From positions 1-58,757 of IMG/VR virus record IMGVR_UViG_3300046697_000245: DNA of 58,757 nt. One strand, written 5' to 3'. The position numbers and the translations under genes were made by a program. Below the pieces are notes generated by a model. It saw only the letters and a list, made by a program, of their open reading frames with translations. It had not been told where the DNA came from and ran no database searches. The stretch comes from a virus. This document shows positions 10,501-17,678 of this stretch, piece after piece; the first letter of the stretch is position 1, and the number at the start of each line of letters is the position of its first letter.

Positions 10501-13500
10501 GATCGACCCCAGGCTCTTCTCGATCTTGTCCTTGATCGACTTCGGCGCCGCGTCCAGCAGACGTGAATCGTTAAAGACCGACCCCATCATCGCCCGTTCA
10601 ATAAAGGTTTTGCCCTCTTCGCTCAGCGACTTGCCATCGGATTCAAGGTACTGCGGACGCTCCCGCTCGGTCAGCGCGCCGTCCTGCACCATCATCTGCA
10701 ATATCTCCGGGCCCTTGCGACCCAGCACCTCGCGCAGGCTGCTGTCATCCTCATTCTGCATCGCGCTCACGGTTTGCAGGGTCTCCGGCTTCAACTTCTT
10801 CCCGGCGCTCACCGCCCGCTCGCTCACGCCCAGCGCCCCGGTCATATTCTTGTTCAGCTCAGAGCCGATCCGCTGCGCCTCGTCCAGGCTGGCTGGCCGG
10901 TCAATCTGCCGCACCAGCACCGGATATTTCATGCCGACGACCTGCTCCGGCGTCAGGCCATAAGCCGCCGCATCCCGTCTCAAGGCGTCTCGATACGTCC
11001 CACCCCGGCCCTCAGCGTAAACCCGCTGCGTGCTCATTGCCCGCGAGTTGCCGCCCAGCACAGTCCCGTCCGGCGTAATCACCGGCGGGCCGTTCACCGC
11101 GTCCGGGTTGGTATTCACCGTGTAGGCCGGGTCGTAGTTTTGCGCCTGGTCGATCACCCGGTTCTGCGCCTCTTTGCTGCGCTTGTAATCCCGCTCCTGC
11201 ACACCGGCGGGGTACTCCGGATTCGGTTCAAAGCTCTGCGCATGATGGCTGGGTGCAAGGTCGCTCGCCTCTACCAGCCGATAGATCCCCGGCAGCTTCC
11301 GGGTCGGCGTCAGCACCTCCGTCGGCCGCCCATCGTGCCCGCCCACCGCCGGGCGCACAGGCAGTTTCTCCGGTTCCCTGACCGGCTGAACGTCAGGCGT
11401 TAAGTTGGCTGGCGGCTGCGCTTGCGGCCTCGGATTCCCCAGCATCGTTTGCTCGGCGCTGTCCTGCAACACCGCGCGCCCCTGATTCTCCGGCTGCTGA
11501 CCGCTGACCGCTGACGGCTGCGCTTTCTTGTGAATCTCCTCAATCTGCTTCCCCAGCCGGTCCGCCTCCGCCTGATCGCCGCGCGCCAGAGCCTCTTTCT
11601 GCTTCTCGTAGAGCGGGTCAGTCTCCTTCATCGCGTCGGCCTGGCCCTTGGGAACCACCTGCAACTCGCTGACCTGATTCGCCTCGCCCGCCGCGCCGGT
11701 CCGCACACCATACTGGTCCGCCTGCAACCCGTTCGAAGTGATCTTGTCGCGGCTCTCCACCGGCAACTGCTGCTCGACGTTCTGCCGCACGGCGGCCAGC
11801 GCCTCCGGCGTCTCCGCGCTCACCCGCGCCCCCAGATGGTCGATATTCGTCTCGGATGGCTTGCCGCGCGCTGCCTTGTTGGCCTGGCTCTCAGCATCCT
11901 TGACGCGGCTGCCCTCCACCTGCGCTCCCGGCACCCCGGCCACCGCCTGCTCCGCCATGCCTTGCAGCTTCGGCTCCTGCTCCGTCGCCGATGCGCGTAT
12001 CTCCGCCGGCTCCGCGCTCCCCTGCACCACCGGCCGCTCCGCCTCCGGCTGACCGCTGACGGCTGACGGCTGCTCCACCGTTTCACGTGGAACGCCCGCC
12101 GGCGCGGCCAACTCACCAGCCACAAGCCGTACAGGAGCCGGCACCGGAGCCACTGGAGCTTCACCACCGCCTGCCCGCCGCCCGCCAACCGTCAGCGACG
12201 CCGTGGGTCGTCCAGGCACCACCACACTGCCCTCTTCAGGGCTGTAAGAACCTTCCGGACCCGGCGCACGATAAGCTGGGCGGTAACCGGCACGCGCCTC
12301 GACCGGCCCCACACCTACGCGCACACCGCGCTCGCCGTAAGCTCCGGTGTAGCCTTTTCCCTTTGCGCCGAGACCACCGCCCAAAATGGCTCCCACATCT
12401 CCCGCCAGAGCCACGGTGTTAGCACTGGCTCCAATGGTTTGAGCGGCTTTGCTCGCCACCAGGCTGCCAATCGTTCCAAAAACCAGAACCGACGCCGTTA
12501 CTGGAGCATTTATAGCGGCGCCCGCTGCCATGGCCGGCTTGCCAAACGTCTCCATCGCTCCACTGACCGCCTGATGCGCGCCGCCTTCTCGCTCATCAAA
12601 GCTACGCGGGCGAATGCCCTTTCCGGCCAGTACGCGTACTACACCATCCGCTTCCAACTCAGGATACATTGCCGAGACCTTGGCGTAGGCGTCTCCGTAA
12701 TCCTGATCGGTCAACACTCGCATCCCGGCATCGAGGTTCTTTAAGCCTTCAATCGGATGGTAGGGAAGATCGATATGCTCTTCACGCGCAATCCGTGCGG
12801 CCTCGCTCTCGGTCGGTTCCAGGTGCAGCCCGCTAGATACCCCAGGAGCCATATCTTGCAGCGTGTGTCCGGCTTGGCTGTTAGCAAGCCACTCCCGCGC
12901 TTGCTCCAGCTTGCCCTGCTCCGGCGCGGCGCTCAGTTCTGCCTGCTCATGCCCGCGGCCAATCACCGGCGCGGATGGCACCAGTTGCGGCCCACCCTGG
13001 GCTGGCTCTAACGGCACCGCTGGCGCGGGCGTGGGCTTGAATGCATCTTGTGTGCCCAGCGCGGCGCGCGTCCTCTGCTGCAACTCCTCAGCGGCATTCT
13101 GCGGCACGGCCTTTTGCGGGTTCACAAAGGCGCTGGAGGTCATCTTGCTCTGGTCTGCCGGTCGCTGCGCGGGCGCGGGCATCAACTGCAGCCCCTGCCG
13201 CACCATCGGCGGCCGTGCGCGATCGATGGCTTCAACGCCGTAAAGCTGGCCCAGACTGCTCGCCGCTCCCGGCTGTGCCCCAGCCAAAGGCGCGGGCGGC
13301 GCTGTTGGCGCGCTCGGCGTGGCCACGGCCTGTGGTCCTGCGGTCGGCGTCGGCGCGGGAACTGGCGCGGGTGGTGCTTTCGTTTTTAGTGAAGCGATGT
13401 AAGTAGCATACGGATCATCCGCCGGCGTTGGCGGCGTTGGCGGCGCTTTCGTTTTCAGTGAAGCGATGTAGGCAGCATACGGATCTTGCGGTGGCGGCAT

Positions 13501-13572
13501 CCCGCCTGGGGGCGCATTGCTTGCCGTAACTGGTTGTACCGAAGCGTCCACTGTGCCCCCCTTGACTTTCAA
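4534..13572 (-). CDS. giant polyvalent phage protein (about 3012 aa)
   Basis: A single 9-kb frame with several segments. Residues 1-60 hold two copies of a DPYAxYIASLKTKAPP repeat. A Pro/Ala-rich region follows. At about 745-870 there is a DdrB-like ParB-family segment (VITPDGTVLGGNSRAMS). At about 1289-1399 there is a HAD-like segment with permuted motifs. Residues 1505-1715 are helical and contain REEAWHGW. From about 2050 to the end lies a large helical domain with a hydrophobic stretch. Such mosaics are known as polyvalent proteins and are often injected with phage DNA; that role here is inference. Four heptamer tracts are translated in frame as SAVSGQ or SAISDQ. The first codon is TTG; GTG at 13551, after AAGGGGGG, is an alternative. 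Confidence 0.75.
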   Translation of the reverse strand: MKVKGGTVDASVQPVTASNAPPGGMPPPQDPYAAYIASLKTKAPPTPPTPADDPYATYIASLKTKAPPAPVPAPTPTAGPQAVATPSAPTAPPAPLAGAQPGAASSLGQLYGVEAIDRARPPMVRQGLQLMPAPAQRPADQSKMTSSAFVNPQKAVPQNAAEELQQRTRAALGTQDAFKPTPAPAVPLEPAQGGPQLVPSAPVIGRGHEQAELSAAPEQGKLEQAREWLANSQAGHTLQDMAPGVSSGLHLEPTESEAARIAREEHIDLPYHPIEGLKNLDAGMRVLTDQDYGDAYAKVSAMYPELEADGVVRVLAGKGIRPRSFDEREGGAHQAVSGAMETFGKPAMAAGAAINAPVTASVLVFGTIGSLVASKAAQTIGASANTVALAGDVGAILGGGLGAKGKGYTGAYGERGVRVGVGPVEARAGYRPAYRAPGPEGSYSPEEGSVVVPGRPTASLTVGGRRAGGGEAPVAPVPAPVRLVAGELAAPAGVPRETVEQPSAVSGQPEAERPVVQGSAEPAEIRASATEQEPKLQGMAEQAVAGVPGAQVEGSRVKDAESQANKAARGKPSETNIDHLGARVSAETPEALAAVRQNVEQQLPVESRDKITSNGLQADQYGVRTGAAGEANQVSELQVVPKGQADAMKETDPLYEKQKEALARGDQAEADRLGKQIEEIHKKAQPSAVSGQQPENQGRAVLQDSAEQTMLGNPRPQAQPPANLTPDVQPVREPEKLPVRPAVGGHDGRPTEVLTPTRKLPGIYRLVEASDLAPSHHAQSFEPNPEYPAGVQERDYKRSKEAQNRVIDQAQNYDPAYTVNTNPDAVNGPPVITPDGTVLGGNSRAMSTQRVYAEGRGGTYRDALRRDAAAYGLTPEQVVGMKYPVLVRQIDRPASLDEAQRIGSELNKNMTGALGVSERAVSAGKKLKPETLQTVSAMQNEDDSSLREVLGRKGPEILQMMVQDGALTERERPQYLESDGKSLSEEGKTFIERAMMGSVFNDSRLLDAAPKSIKDKIEKSLGSISAIGSRPDEWNLIYAVRPALLRAVAEHTTIARNGSTVELTVNQRSIFGPGRNPVVDALVKVLDEKPNAVRTRFQNFATDAKQNLPGATRMFGGGEAFDAFNHAFGSTLTDEEFHHGIADLNQSDTLAAAGQPQQAAGAGRGAVGAGASRGNAGEVRASAGPVQPAGAPRPTAPTTAGSGSAPAAEVEWRPPNGQTNKIALPVEVRNKVDGSWVSGTARHYSRPTNGIPGLVRVDLADGSTLRDIPAKYVRWPEKQAAGGDAGSTVPPIGAPIDGDIAKLVRERIDKGLPVKIFTRRISREPVEANRRAVDAAIREQFGVSLPITDVKDAGDGAIYDDSSNVEHNTGRILSHTTNPGDEGKPILVDLDGTLRKAEPSGATSPAMPPGGEAVARSQDVAYTDAGRTGSVSAAGGVRNAGEAGNRVPSPRSAGESEVLRIARFTKAKDAAKGRGLHENAVAARPEAVDAAGRRAVALDADSAVLWHRAFAKMTDSAGRNPLGAGQDWLGMTLPEHVSRTGAAIMREAAAAARKDGRNTAADGYDRMAKALAAAKGEDGLTTVLRGDYRDDTAREEAWHGWAIRHELMNSDAMREIATRPEVAEMAARLRKLGYGAGDPAAAQWEMAHELLAKPLAGDPALDATEAERVDVAHAFLTAAVDEFGPEILDDMPPVERSMQRIIDELKGADYGREYDQRIPGGAEPEARERVRPDSGKAFAGDAAAETGRVSREPGAGTRPTAKGDERGAARAGAKEGELKSSRPPSAVSDQQVPAARSGFFQRMRARRAGFVPLQGEAVALPGFEGAVREREAVTALDAELADLHTQHDKAARAYSAAPEGTAQFARANDELDRLDADIERLEEHIRLRHVAQARNLSETGLQLSDRLLAPRPSISGAAGRMERESPLFAGTEAGGMASLFQKQLSAISDQWSDLDKAPTWFLKSARVGETRLGDHAKLKVEQVGNGYEVQDADGSPVKFFGSNSVFRMDQAKMAAEEYKTHLAGPDMTVPYLPVTDAMRQSAMQQGFPMFQRAGEAARATAGREAGATPSKLDTSHALEDAISELAKLPKRSMTMKERVTAASDAGRDAFGTGRTKLQGALGAVHGASVGAWSSWSKPAPWTDYFKNLGDLRGAEFKSAMDVDTYQKELKRVAPSERERNAITVFSEAKDEQELKRWAAEVRHMANPAAQKRLQDFRDALRLTPEQKAVAAAHRDYFDQQLKILIDAGLLPAGASHYAMHMYASDPAMLGNIRAAASLSELAPSPGFLKERVWPNFFEALAHGEDPKTMDAGKILSAYHDSFTKAFMTRGFVKSLLTGTVEKPKVYTELPTGFEPISLKDDDGKDMWYVKGPEDTLFTNKGQTQETAIKEVLDYLNQHEKLKPIAVLESRAGWTMLDKDASGDARIVQQPKRPLDMNDYVRLPYSQLKNFEWEMTEADRKMLVPGYDKMSETEQGKLFGPEDTHFPVPADKRAAMRGDLLIHKDYAGRISDLLAESWLKTPSEHAAVNVMKAGLRGTQTAGAKVKGAILYGSGFHQVQLGTHALDHFINPFSVPDLKVLAKDQQVLEGVKHGLELLHIDPEGVLSGLPGMQSYKRYLFRDWIPRLKGKAYKIIDDRNMNRYGGVRPGHAAKMTPDEIHAMSASQTNAAFSGQDPAFFRHLDFMSGRTWKAAEHLLTFSPDFTKARAQFVAQGFSKYGGEQRLALIRGAVLMYATCRIVNAAINHDKGMAGGYWKPEDAFAVVTPERWGSVMGGKRISLRTVYGDIAGLITDPVEWGYNRLNPVTVRPTIEFITGRDNFGRQETKSSFFKNYAKQSTPIPVQKVLNTSSEGLVDGFFTAMGLQMNNYRTPLERQAAKMRIANIPDKPQDEDKQAESRRIVQEVMKLRKAGAVGADTSSWPDEAQKELGAGKWTDSEFETIVKRAGMTALQYDVDHLGMDDALEIWKRADAGEKEEMKKIMQTKGTNSIKEVGEKRAAAADGLMARLDKAGIEY
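7716..7746. repeat. heptamer tract inside giant gene
   Basis: A GTCAGNN-type tract on the coding strand is translated as QLSAISDQ near residue 1945 of the giant protein. Confidence 0.8.
8203..8233. repeat. heptamer tract inside giant gene
   Basis: Period-7 tract on the coding strand, translated as PPSAVSDQQ near residue 1785. It lies just past the stop codon of the nested 68-codon frame at 8238-8444. Confidence 0.85.
8238..8444 (-). CDS. nested ORF in a second frame of the giant gene (68 aa)
   Basis: A second minus-strand frame reads as a well-composed charged protein: it begins MAGSMTSAFREALNRKHE and contains PPLKPGEYHVSLAPEHDP. The main frame over the same bases reads as low-complexity PGGAEPEARERV-type sequence. 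No strong ribosome site is seen. Either it is a true overlapping gene, or it was once a separate gene and the main frame is a fusion that reads through it. No function is recognised. Confidence 0.4.
   Translation of the reverse strand: MAGSMTSAFREALNRKHEKEFDQIAAKHLREMPPLKPGEYHVSLAPEHDPRQKVMNEVLRERARRKVN
11497..11520. repeat. heptamer tract inside giant gene
   Basis: Three units of the CTGACCG type on the plus strand, translated on the coding strand as QPSAVSGQQ near residue 690. Confidence 0.85.
12049..12072. repeat. heptamer tract next to a parS-like site
   Basis: Period-7 tract translated as QPSAVSGQP near residue 505 of the giant protein. It ends 6 bp from the parS-like sequence at 12079. 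Confidence 0.85.
12079..12094. promoter_or_regulatory. parS-like ParB-binding site, copy 1
   Basis: The minus strand reads CGTTCCACGTGAAACG, sharing the central 14 bases GTTCCACGTGAAAC exactly with the classic bacterial parS consensus. It lies inside the giant gene in a low-complexity linker and is translated as VPRET. The same 14-mer occurs at 44778-44791. Confidence 0.65.
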
Positions 13573-13608
13573 TCATCCCCGGCTTATTATCTGTTACCGA
13601 GGTGTTTC

Positions 13609-13956
13609 ATGCGCATTCGCTTGTTTGTAACCGCTCTCGCCTACGCCGTCTTTCTGCTCGCTCTGCTGGTCTTCCCACCCTTCCATGACGGCCTCCACCA
13701 TCTTTACACCTGGCGGCCTGCCGGTCTCCAGATCGAGGCCATGGTGCCCGATTGGGTCTCTCCCGGCTGGTATCTCGCTCACGTGGAATCCTTGACCCTT
13801 CCTGACCTTTTCCGCCTTCGCTTTGAAGCTCTTATCGGCCTGGTCTCAGCCGCGCTTCTCTTTCTGCTGCTTGAACTCACCGCCCGCTGGCGCTCCTGTT
13901 CTCCTAATTTGTGCCACTGGCGCACACTGCATGGCTTCCTCTTCCACACCCCGTAG
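13609..13956 (+). CDS. predicted small membrane protein on the opposite strand
   Basis: The 115-residue product starts at an ATG with a GAGGTG ribosome site. It has two strongly hydrophobic segments, about residues 4-24 (VTALAYAVFLLALLVF) and 72-90 (LIGLVSAALLFLLLEL), separated by a His/Trp-containing loop. It is the only rightward gene in the late block and sits between two leftward genes, with 36 bp before it and 6 bp after it, so there is little room for its own promoter. A moron membrane protein is possible. No family is recognised. Confidence 0.5.
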   Translation: MRIRLFVTALAYAVFLLALLVFPPFHDGLHHLYTWRPAGLQIEAMVPDWVSPGWYLAHVESLTLPDLFRLRFEALIGLVSAALLFLLLELTARWRSCSPNLCHWRTLHGFLFHTP

Positions 13957-13962
13957 AACGTG

Positions 13963-15432
13963 TTATGGAATCACGGTATGTCCAAGAGACGCGGCGTGCT
14001 CAATGATCTGTCTGTCCGTCTTGCCTTTATTCACCGGAAATGTGCGCGCTACGGATATTGGTATCCCAGGTTCCGCCGCCGCCGCCGGTGCCGAAGGTAC
14101 TGCGGTTCCGGCCGTCGCGCTGGCATCCGCGCCCGCCGCTCTTGTGCTCGCGAGCTGTCCATCCGGTTTGATCTCATAACCCATCTTCGATAGCTTGACG
14201 TTGTAACTCTTTCTGATCTGGTCGGCGGCGTTGACGTACTCTTCATTTGTCATGCTTTTATTTGTGTAATTATTACGCCATCTCCCTGTCGTTGGGTTCT
14301 GTATGAATCCAGCACGAAACTTTTCTAACTCGCCGCCAGCCTTTGCCCAAAGAGACTGAGCAACATCCTCGTTTTGCCCGCCACCCCCCGCCCTGCCGCT
14401 CGCATCTCTCACCACGCCCATGTATTCTTCATAGTTAAGTTTTCCGCCTTTCTCCTTCTCTTTGAGAGCCACACCGCGCGCCACGTTGATCTCTTCGGCT
14501 GTAGCCTGCCGCTGCTCACCGGGCTTCGGCATCTCTCCCGTCAGCAAGTAATGTGCCTGCGCTGCATCGCGCTGCGCCGCCGGCACCAGGTTAGCCACTG
14601 TTGGCCACAGCTGCTGCCGGTCAGCAAACATCGCCGCATCCTTCGCGGTCTGCTCACTCCCGGCCGCCGCCCCCTTGGCCTCCGGCGTGCTGTTGAGCTC
14701 CGACGCGCCCTTATTGCGCTCCTCCGCTGACTTGTTCAACTCGGTTGCCTGGAACTTGCGGCGCTCAATCGCGCTTTTCAGGGACTCAGTCATTGCCGGC
14801 CGCGCCGCTTCATCATAGGCCAGTGTCGCCGTCCGATCAGCCTCCGCCTGGTCGTACTTTTCATTAGGAGCGCCATACGCTTTTCCTCCCGGCTCCGCGC
14901 CGGGGCTGATTGCGCCATAAAGAGCTCCGGGTATTCCGTGCAAGGCTAATCCGACGCCGGCTCCTCTCAGGCCCCTCAAGATGCGTCGCCCCATGCTGGC
15001 CTGAAAGTTGGGGAGCGGTTTTCCGTCCGCATCCGTGCCGCCATGAAGTATCTTTCCCGTGCCTACACCCATATCCCCATCAGGCCGGTTCTCACGCATT
15101 TGTGTCGGTCTGTGTTCCTGTAGAATCTTCGTGTCCAGCGCGCTCAACTGTGAGGTGTCGGGCTGATAGTTAGCCGCCTGCTCGGCAGTCGTCAGGTCGG
15201 CATTCGCCGCCGCCACCTGATCAGCCGCCGTCAGCGCCGAGCCGCCCGTCATCCGTGGCGGCGCTGATGGCTGCGGGCTGTTGGCTGTTTCCTGCTCTGC
15301 CGGCCACGCCGCCCATTTTGATGCCACAAGCCGAGGCTTCAGCTGCTCCTCCGGATCCAGCGGGCTGCCCGCGCTGGGATACTCTCCATCTGGATCGTAT
15401 TGGGTCAGGTTGCTCGCAAAGTTATTACCCAT
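13963..15432 (-). CDS. putative virion internal protein (489 aa)
   Basis: Starts MGNNFASNLTQYDPDGEYPS. The N-terminal 110 residues are Pro/Ala-rich. A Gly-rich hydrophobic stretch (GRRILRGLRGAGVGLALHG) lies near residue 150, followed by long charged helices (190-330), a GRWRNNYTNKSMTNEEY segment, an Ala-rich linker and the C-terminus IIEHAASLGHTVIP. It lies between the giant gene and other virion genes. Composition and location suggest an internal or DNA-ejection protein, but no motif proves this. Its start codon overlaps the stop of the 39-codon gene upstream. Confidence 0.65.
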   Translation of the reverse strand: MGNNFASNLTQYDPDGEYPSAGSPLDPEEQLKPRLVASKWAAWPAEQETANSPQPSAPPRMTGGSALTAADQVAAANADLTTAEQAANYQPDTSQLSALDTKILQEHRPTQMRENRPDGDMGVGTGKILHGGTDADGKPLPNFQASMGRRILRGLRGAGVGLALHGIPGALYGAISPGAEPGGKAYGAPNEKYDQAEADRTATLAYDEAARPAMTESLKSAIERRKFQATELNKSAEERNKGASELNSTPEAKGAAAGSEQTAKDAAMFADRQQLWPTVANLVPAAQRDAAQAHYLLTGEMPKPGEQRQATAEEINVARGVALKEKEKGGKLNYEEYMGVVRDASGRAGGGGQNEDVAQSLWAKAGGELEKFRAGFIQNPTTGRWRNNYTNKSMTNEEYVNAADQIRKSYNVKLSKMGYEIKPDGQLASTRAAGADASATAGTAVPSAPAAAAEPGIPISVARTFPVNKGKTDRQIIEHAASLGHTVIP

Positions 15433-15544
15433 CAGATTCTCCCTTCATGGAGGTGAACCACCTCTCCGCCTTCTTGTGCGCGGCATTGAAGATCAGCCGG
15501 AAGATAGTTGCAGCCACAATTTTATCCTTGCGACATCGACCCAT
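15425..15544 (-). CDS. 39-aa coupled small protein
   Basis: Begins MGRCRKDKIVAATIFR with an AAGGAGG ribosome site and is basic and amphipathic. Its start overlaps the preceding gene by 23 bp and its stop (GGG TAA) overlaps the start of the following gene (ATGGGTAATAAC) by 8 bp, so translation of the three is probably coupled. The function is unknown. Confidence 0.65.
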   Translation of the reverse strand: MGRCRKDKIVAATIFRLIFNAAHKKAERWFTSMKGESDG

Positions 15545-16082
15545 ACGGACCTCCTTTTTCCCAGTAATCGGCAACTGGATTTTTAACAGCGGCAGCCTTC
15601 CCTTCGGTAGCCAATGCCTCTTGTGACAATGCGCCCTGCTGATTCGCCAGATTGCCCTGCATCTGCGGCAAAGCCTGGTAACCGCTTAGCGTCTTCTCGT
15701 TGTAACCCGCCTCTGCGCCGATGCGCTGCTGGTTGGCTGTGGCCTCTGCCTCGCCCAAAGTGCGCTGGCCCTGCTGCGCCACCTGCTCACTGGCCGCTAT
15801 CGCCTGCGCCGGGTTCGCTCCGCCATGCACAGCGGCGTCCTGCAACACCTGCGCGTTCGCGTTGGCGCCGGCGTTGGCAGTGTTGGCCAGCACCTGGTTC
15901 TGGCTGGTCGAGTACTCGCCGCCCTGCACATAGGGGTTTGCCCCGGAAAACTTCGCCAGTTGCGACTGGTATGTGCCAATGTCATTCTGCGCCGCGGTGA
16001 ACCCACTCTTCGCATCGGCATTATAACTCTGATTCTGCGAATTCGACTGACTTACAACATTTCCAATATCGCCTCTGCTCAT
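15522..16082 (-). CDS. Gln/Ala-rich virion-associated protein
   Basis: The ATG at 16082 with a perfect AGGAGG site gives 186 residues; the longer ORF start at 16160 lacks such support. The sequence is rich in Gln, Asn and Ala (NVVSQSNSQNQSYNAD, then helical repeats such as EATANQQRIGAEAGYNE) and ends DYWEKGGPYGSMSQG. This composition is common in small ejection or internal virion proteins next to the large one. The assignment is by composition and place. Confidence 0.6.
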   Translation of the reverse strand: MSRGDIGNVVSQSNSQNQSYNADAKSGFTAAQNDIGTYQSQLAKFSGANPYVQGGEYSTSQNQVLANTANAGANANAQVLQDAAVHGGANPAQAIAASEQVAQQGQRTLGEAEATANQQRIGAEAGYNEKTLSGYQALPQMQGNLANQQGALSQEALATEGKAAAVKNPVADYWEKGGPYGSMSQG

Positions 16083-16122
16083 CTTCGCCTCCTGCTTGCG
16101 GTTAGGAAACTGATCATTTCTC

Positions 16123-16554
16123 TCACAGCCCCCGGTAAAAGTGAGCCAGGTAATCATCAAGCCGGTGCATTCCCATGCGGTCTTTCAAAGCTGCTTCCAG
16201 CGCGGCCAGATGGCGGCGCGGCGGCAGAATATGCAAATCCCTGTAACCCAGCCGGCGCAGCTCGTAGAAGATGCCCGGCGCTTCGTCCAGCACGGCGTCA
16301 AGCTCCTGCGCGCCGCCGCCAAAGCTCATGTACTCCAGCGTCCGCTCAAAGATGTGCGCCGCCGCCAGCCGCCCGCGGCTGTCAATCTCCGCCAGCGCCA
16401 GCGGCACATCCGCCAGCAGCTTTCCCGCGGCGTCGAAGATGCGCGGCACCCCGTAGCTGGTCCCGTCGCGACGGTTCTGCGCCGCGCAATGCCGCCGCGC
16501 CTGCGCCAGGTCTCGCGGCTCCAGCTCCCGGAATGTGAATCGCTCGCCCACCAC
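16123..16554 (-). CDS. GNAT-like acyltransferase-fold protein
   Basis: From the GTG at 16554 (after GAGGGA) the product is about 143 residues. It begins ERFTFRELEPRDLAQARRH, then shows strand-like LLADVPLALAEIDSRGRLAAAHIF and EAPGIFYELRRLGYRDLHILPPR, compatible with a GNAT fold. Phages often carry such a gene among their virion genes. The start is uncertain: ATGs at 16593 and 16635 are in frame but overlap the upstream gene more. I see no decisive acetyl-CoA loop. Confidence 0.5.
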   Translation of the reverse strand: MVGERFTFRELEPRDLAQARRHCAAQNRRDGTSYGVPRIFDAAGKLLADVPLALAEIDSRGRLAAAHIFERTLEYMSFGGGAQELDAVLDEAPGIFYELRRLGYRDLHILPPRRHLAALEAALKDRMGMHRLDDYLAHFYRGL

Positions 16555-16558
16555 TCCC

Positions 16559-16840
16559 TCACTGCTTCTTTTCAATCTTCTTGGCCACGCCATGCCGCCG
16601 AGCATAAGCGTGTGTGTGCGCGGCGCTTCCCTCAAGCTCCGCTATCTCCTGCCGGATAATCGCGTGCGGATCAATCTCGCCGGTCTCGGTCTTCGGCTTT
16701 ACATGGCCGCAGAGCGGGCAGCTATCATGTCCCAGGTAGATGCTCACATGATGCTGCGCGCCCGTCTGCGATTCCTCCAGCACCACATAATGCCGCTTCA
16801 GGGCCATGTCCACGTGTTCGCTCTTCTTTTCCCAGCTCAT
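16559..16840 (-). CDS. small protein with CPLC knuckle (93 aa)
   Basis: Starts MSWEKKSEHVDMALKRHY. The ATG overlaps the upstream stop as ATGA and has a GGGAGG site 12 bp away. Features are VSIYLGHDSCPLCGHVKPKTE near residue 40 and a charged His-rich C-terminus ending KKIEKKQ. A single CxxC plus His residues might bind zinc. The function is unknown; it is part of the coupled virion-gene chain. Confidence 0.65.
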   Translation of the reverse strand: MSWEKKSEHVDMALKRHYVVLEESQTGAQHHVSIYLGHDSCPLCGHVKPKTETGEIDPHAIIRQEIAELEGSAAHTHAYARRHGVAKKIEKKQ

Positions 16841-17652
16841 ATCGTTGTCAGCCTCCCGCCATTGCCGCCTTGCGCTCCGCCGCCGCCCGCCGCTCCGTTC
16901 ACGTTCCACTCTCCCACCGGCTCCCAATCGTCTTTCATCACTCCGGCGAGCGTGGGACTGGCGTGATACTCGCGGCCATCGTAAGCAATTACACCCTTTG
17001 TGCTGCCGGATGGGTTGATGATGGTCGCGGATGGACGTGTTACCTCCTGACCGCCAACAACCCGTACATAACCCGTGTAAGGTCCACCCGGACCACTGAC
17101 GGTTACCGTGGTGCTCACTCCGCCCCCAGGACTGGAACTTGCATTCACATTGGCGTAGTTAGTTTGGTTCAGCGCCAATGCGGCCACGCTCGCCGCGCTG
17201 GTCATCTTCCCCGCACTCACCGGCTGGGTTCCTGCGGCCTCGTATGCTGACCAGTTCTTTCCATCAAAACTCGATCTCCGCCGAAAATGCGCTGTCACCC
17301 CCGGCTGTGGAATTGTGATCTGCGAAGCTGTTGTCGGCGGCATCGTCGTCACCGGCGTGGTAAAACTCTTGGTCGCGGACCAGCTTACCTCGTGCCATAC
17401 CGTTCGCCCGTTCTGGCTTCCATTGTTGATCTGGACGGTGTGCGCTCCGTTTGCCCCGGTCACCGCCATGCTGACTCCGGCCGGAGCGGCCTGGCCGCCG
17501 GGCGTCAAAGCATTCTCGTTGGTGGCCATCTGCCCCTGCACCAGTCCCTCCGCCAGCCCGCGAAAGTCCTCCGCCGCGGCTCCATCCGTCTTGGCGATCG
17601 CGGCGCGCACATTCTCTATCTGCGCGGCAAATGGCATCGGGTTGCTAGGCAT
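16837..17652 (-). CDS. putative virion or tail decoration protein (271 aa)
   Basis: The ATG at 17652 with GGGAGGGG is preferred over the ORF start at 17802, because the extra 50 residues lie over the end of the next gene. A helical N-terminus (PMPFAAQIENVRAAIAK) is followed by a beta-rich domain (VSMAVTGANGAHTVQINNG; HEVSWSATKSFTTPVTT), a Ser/Thr/Gly-rich region and a C-terminal GREYHASPTLAG segment. It resembles small tail-associated proteins in layout only. It sits in the tail-gene group and ends overlapping the 93-residue gene. Confidence 0.6.
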   Translation of the reverse strand: MPSNPMPFAAQIENVRAAIAKTDGAAAEDFRGLAEGLVQGQMATNENALTPGGQAAPAGVSMAVTGANGAHTVQINNGSQNGRTVWHEVSWSATKSFTTPVTTMPPTTASQITIPQPGVTAHFRRRSSFDGKNWSAYEAAGTQPVSAGKMTSAASVAALALNQTNYANVNASSSPGGGVSTTVTVSGPGGPYTGYVRVVGGQEVTRPSATIINPSGSTKGVIAYDGREYHASPTLAGVMKDDWEPVGEWNVNGAAGGGGAQGGNGGRLTTI

Positions 17653-17678
17653 TTCCCCTCCCGTGCTTTGTGACTGAC

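Noticed and set aside
13594-13782. 62-codon leftward ORF opposite the membrane gene
   Set aside because: Polar sequence without protein-like pattern; the opposite strand has two clear membrane helices and a ribosome site.
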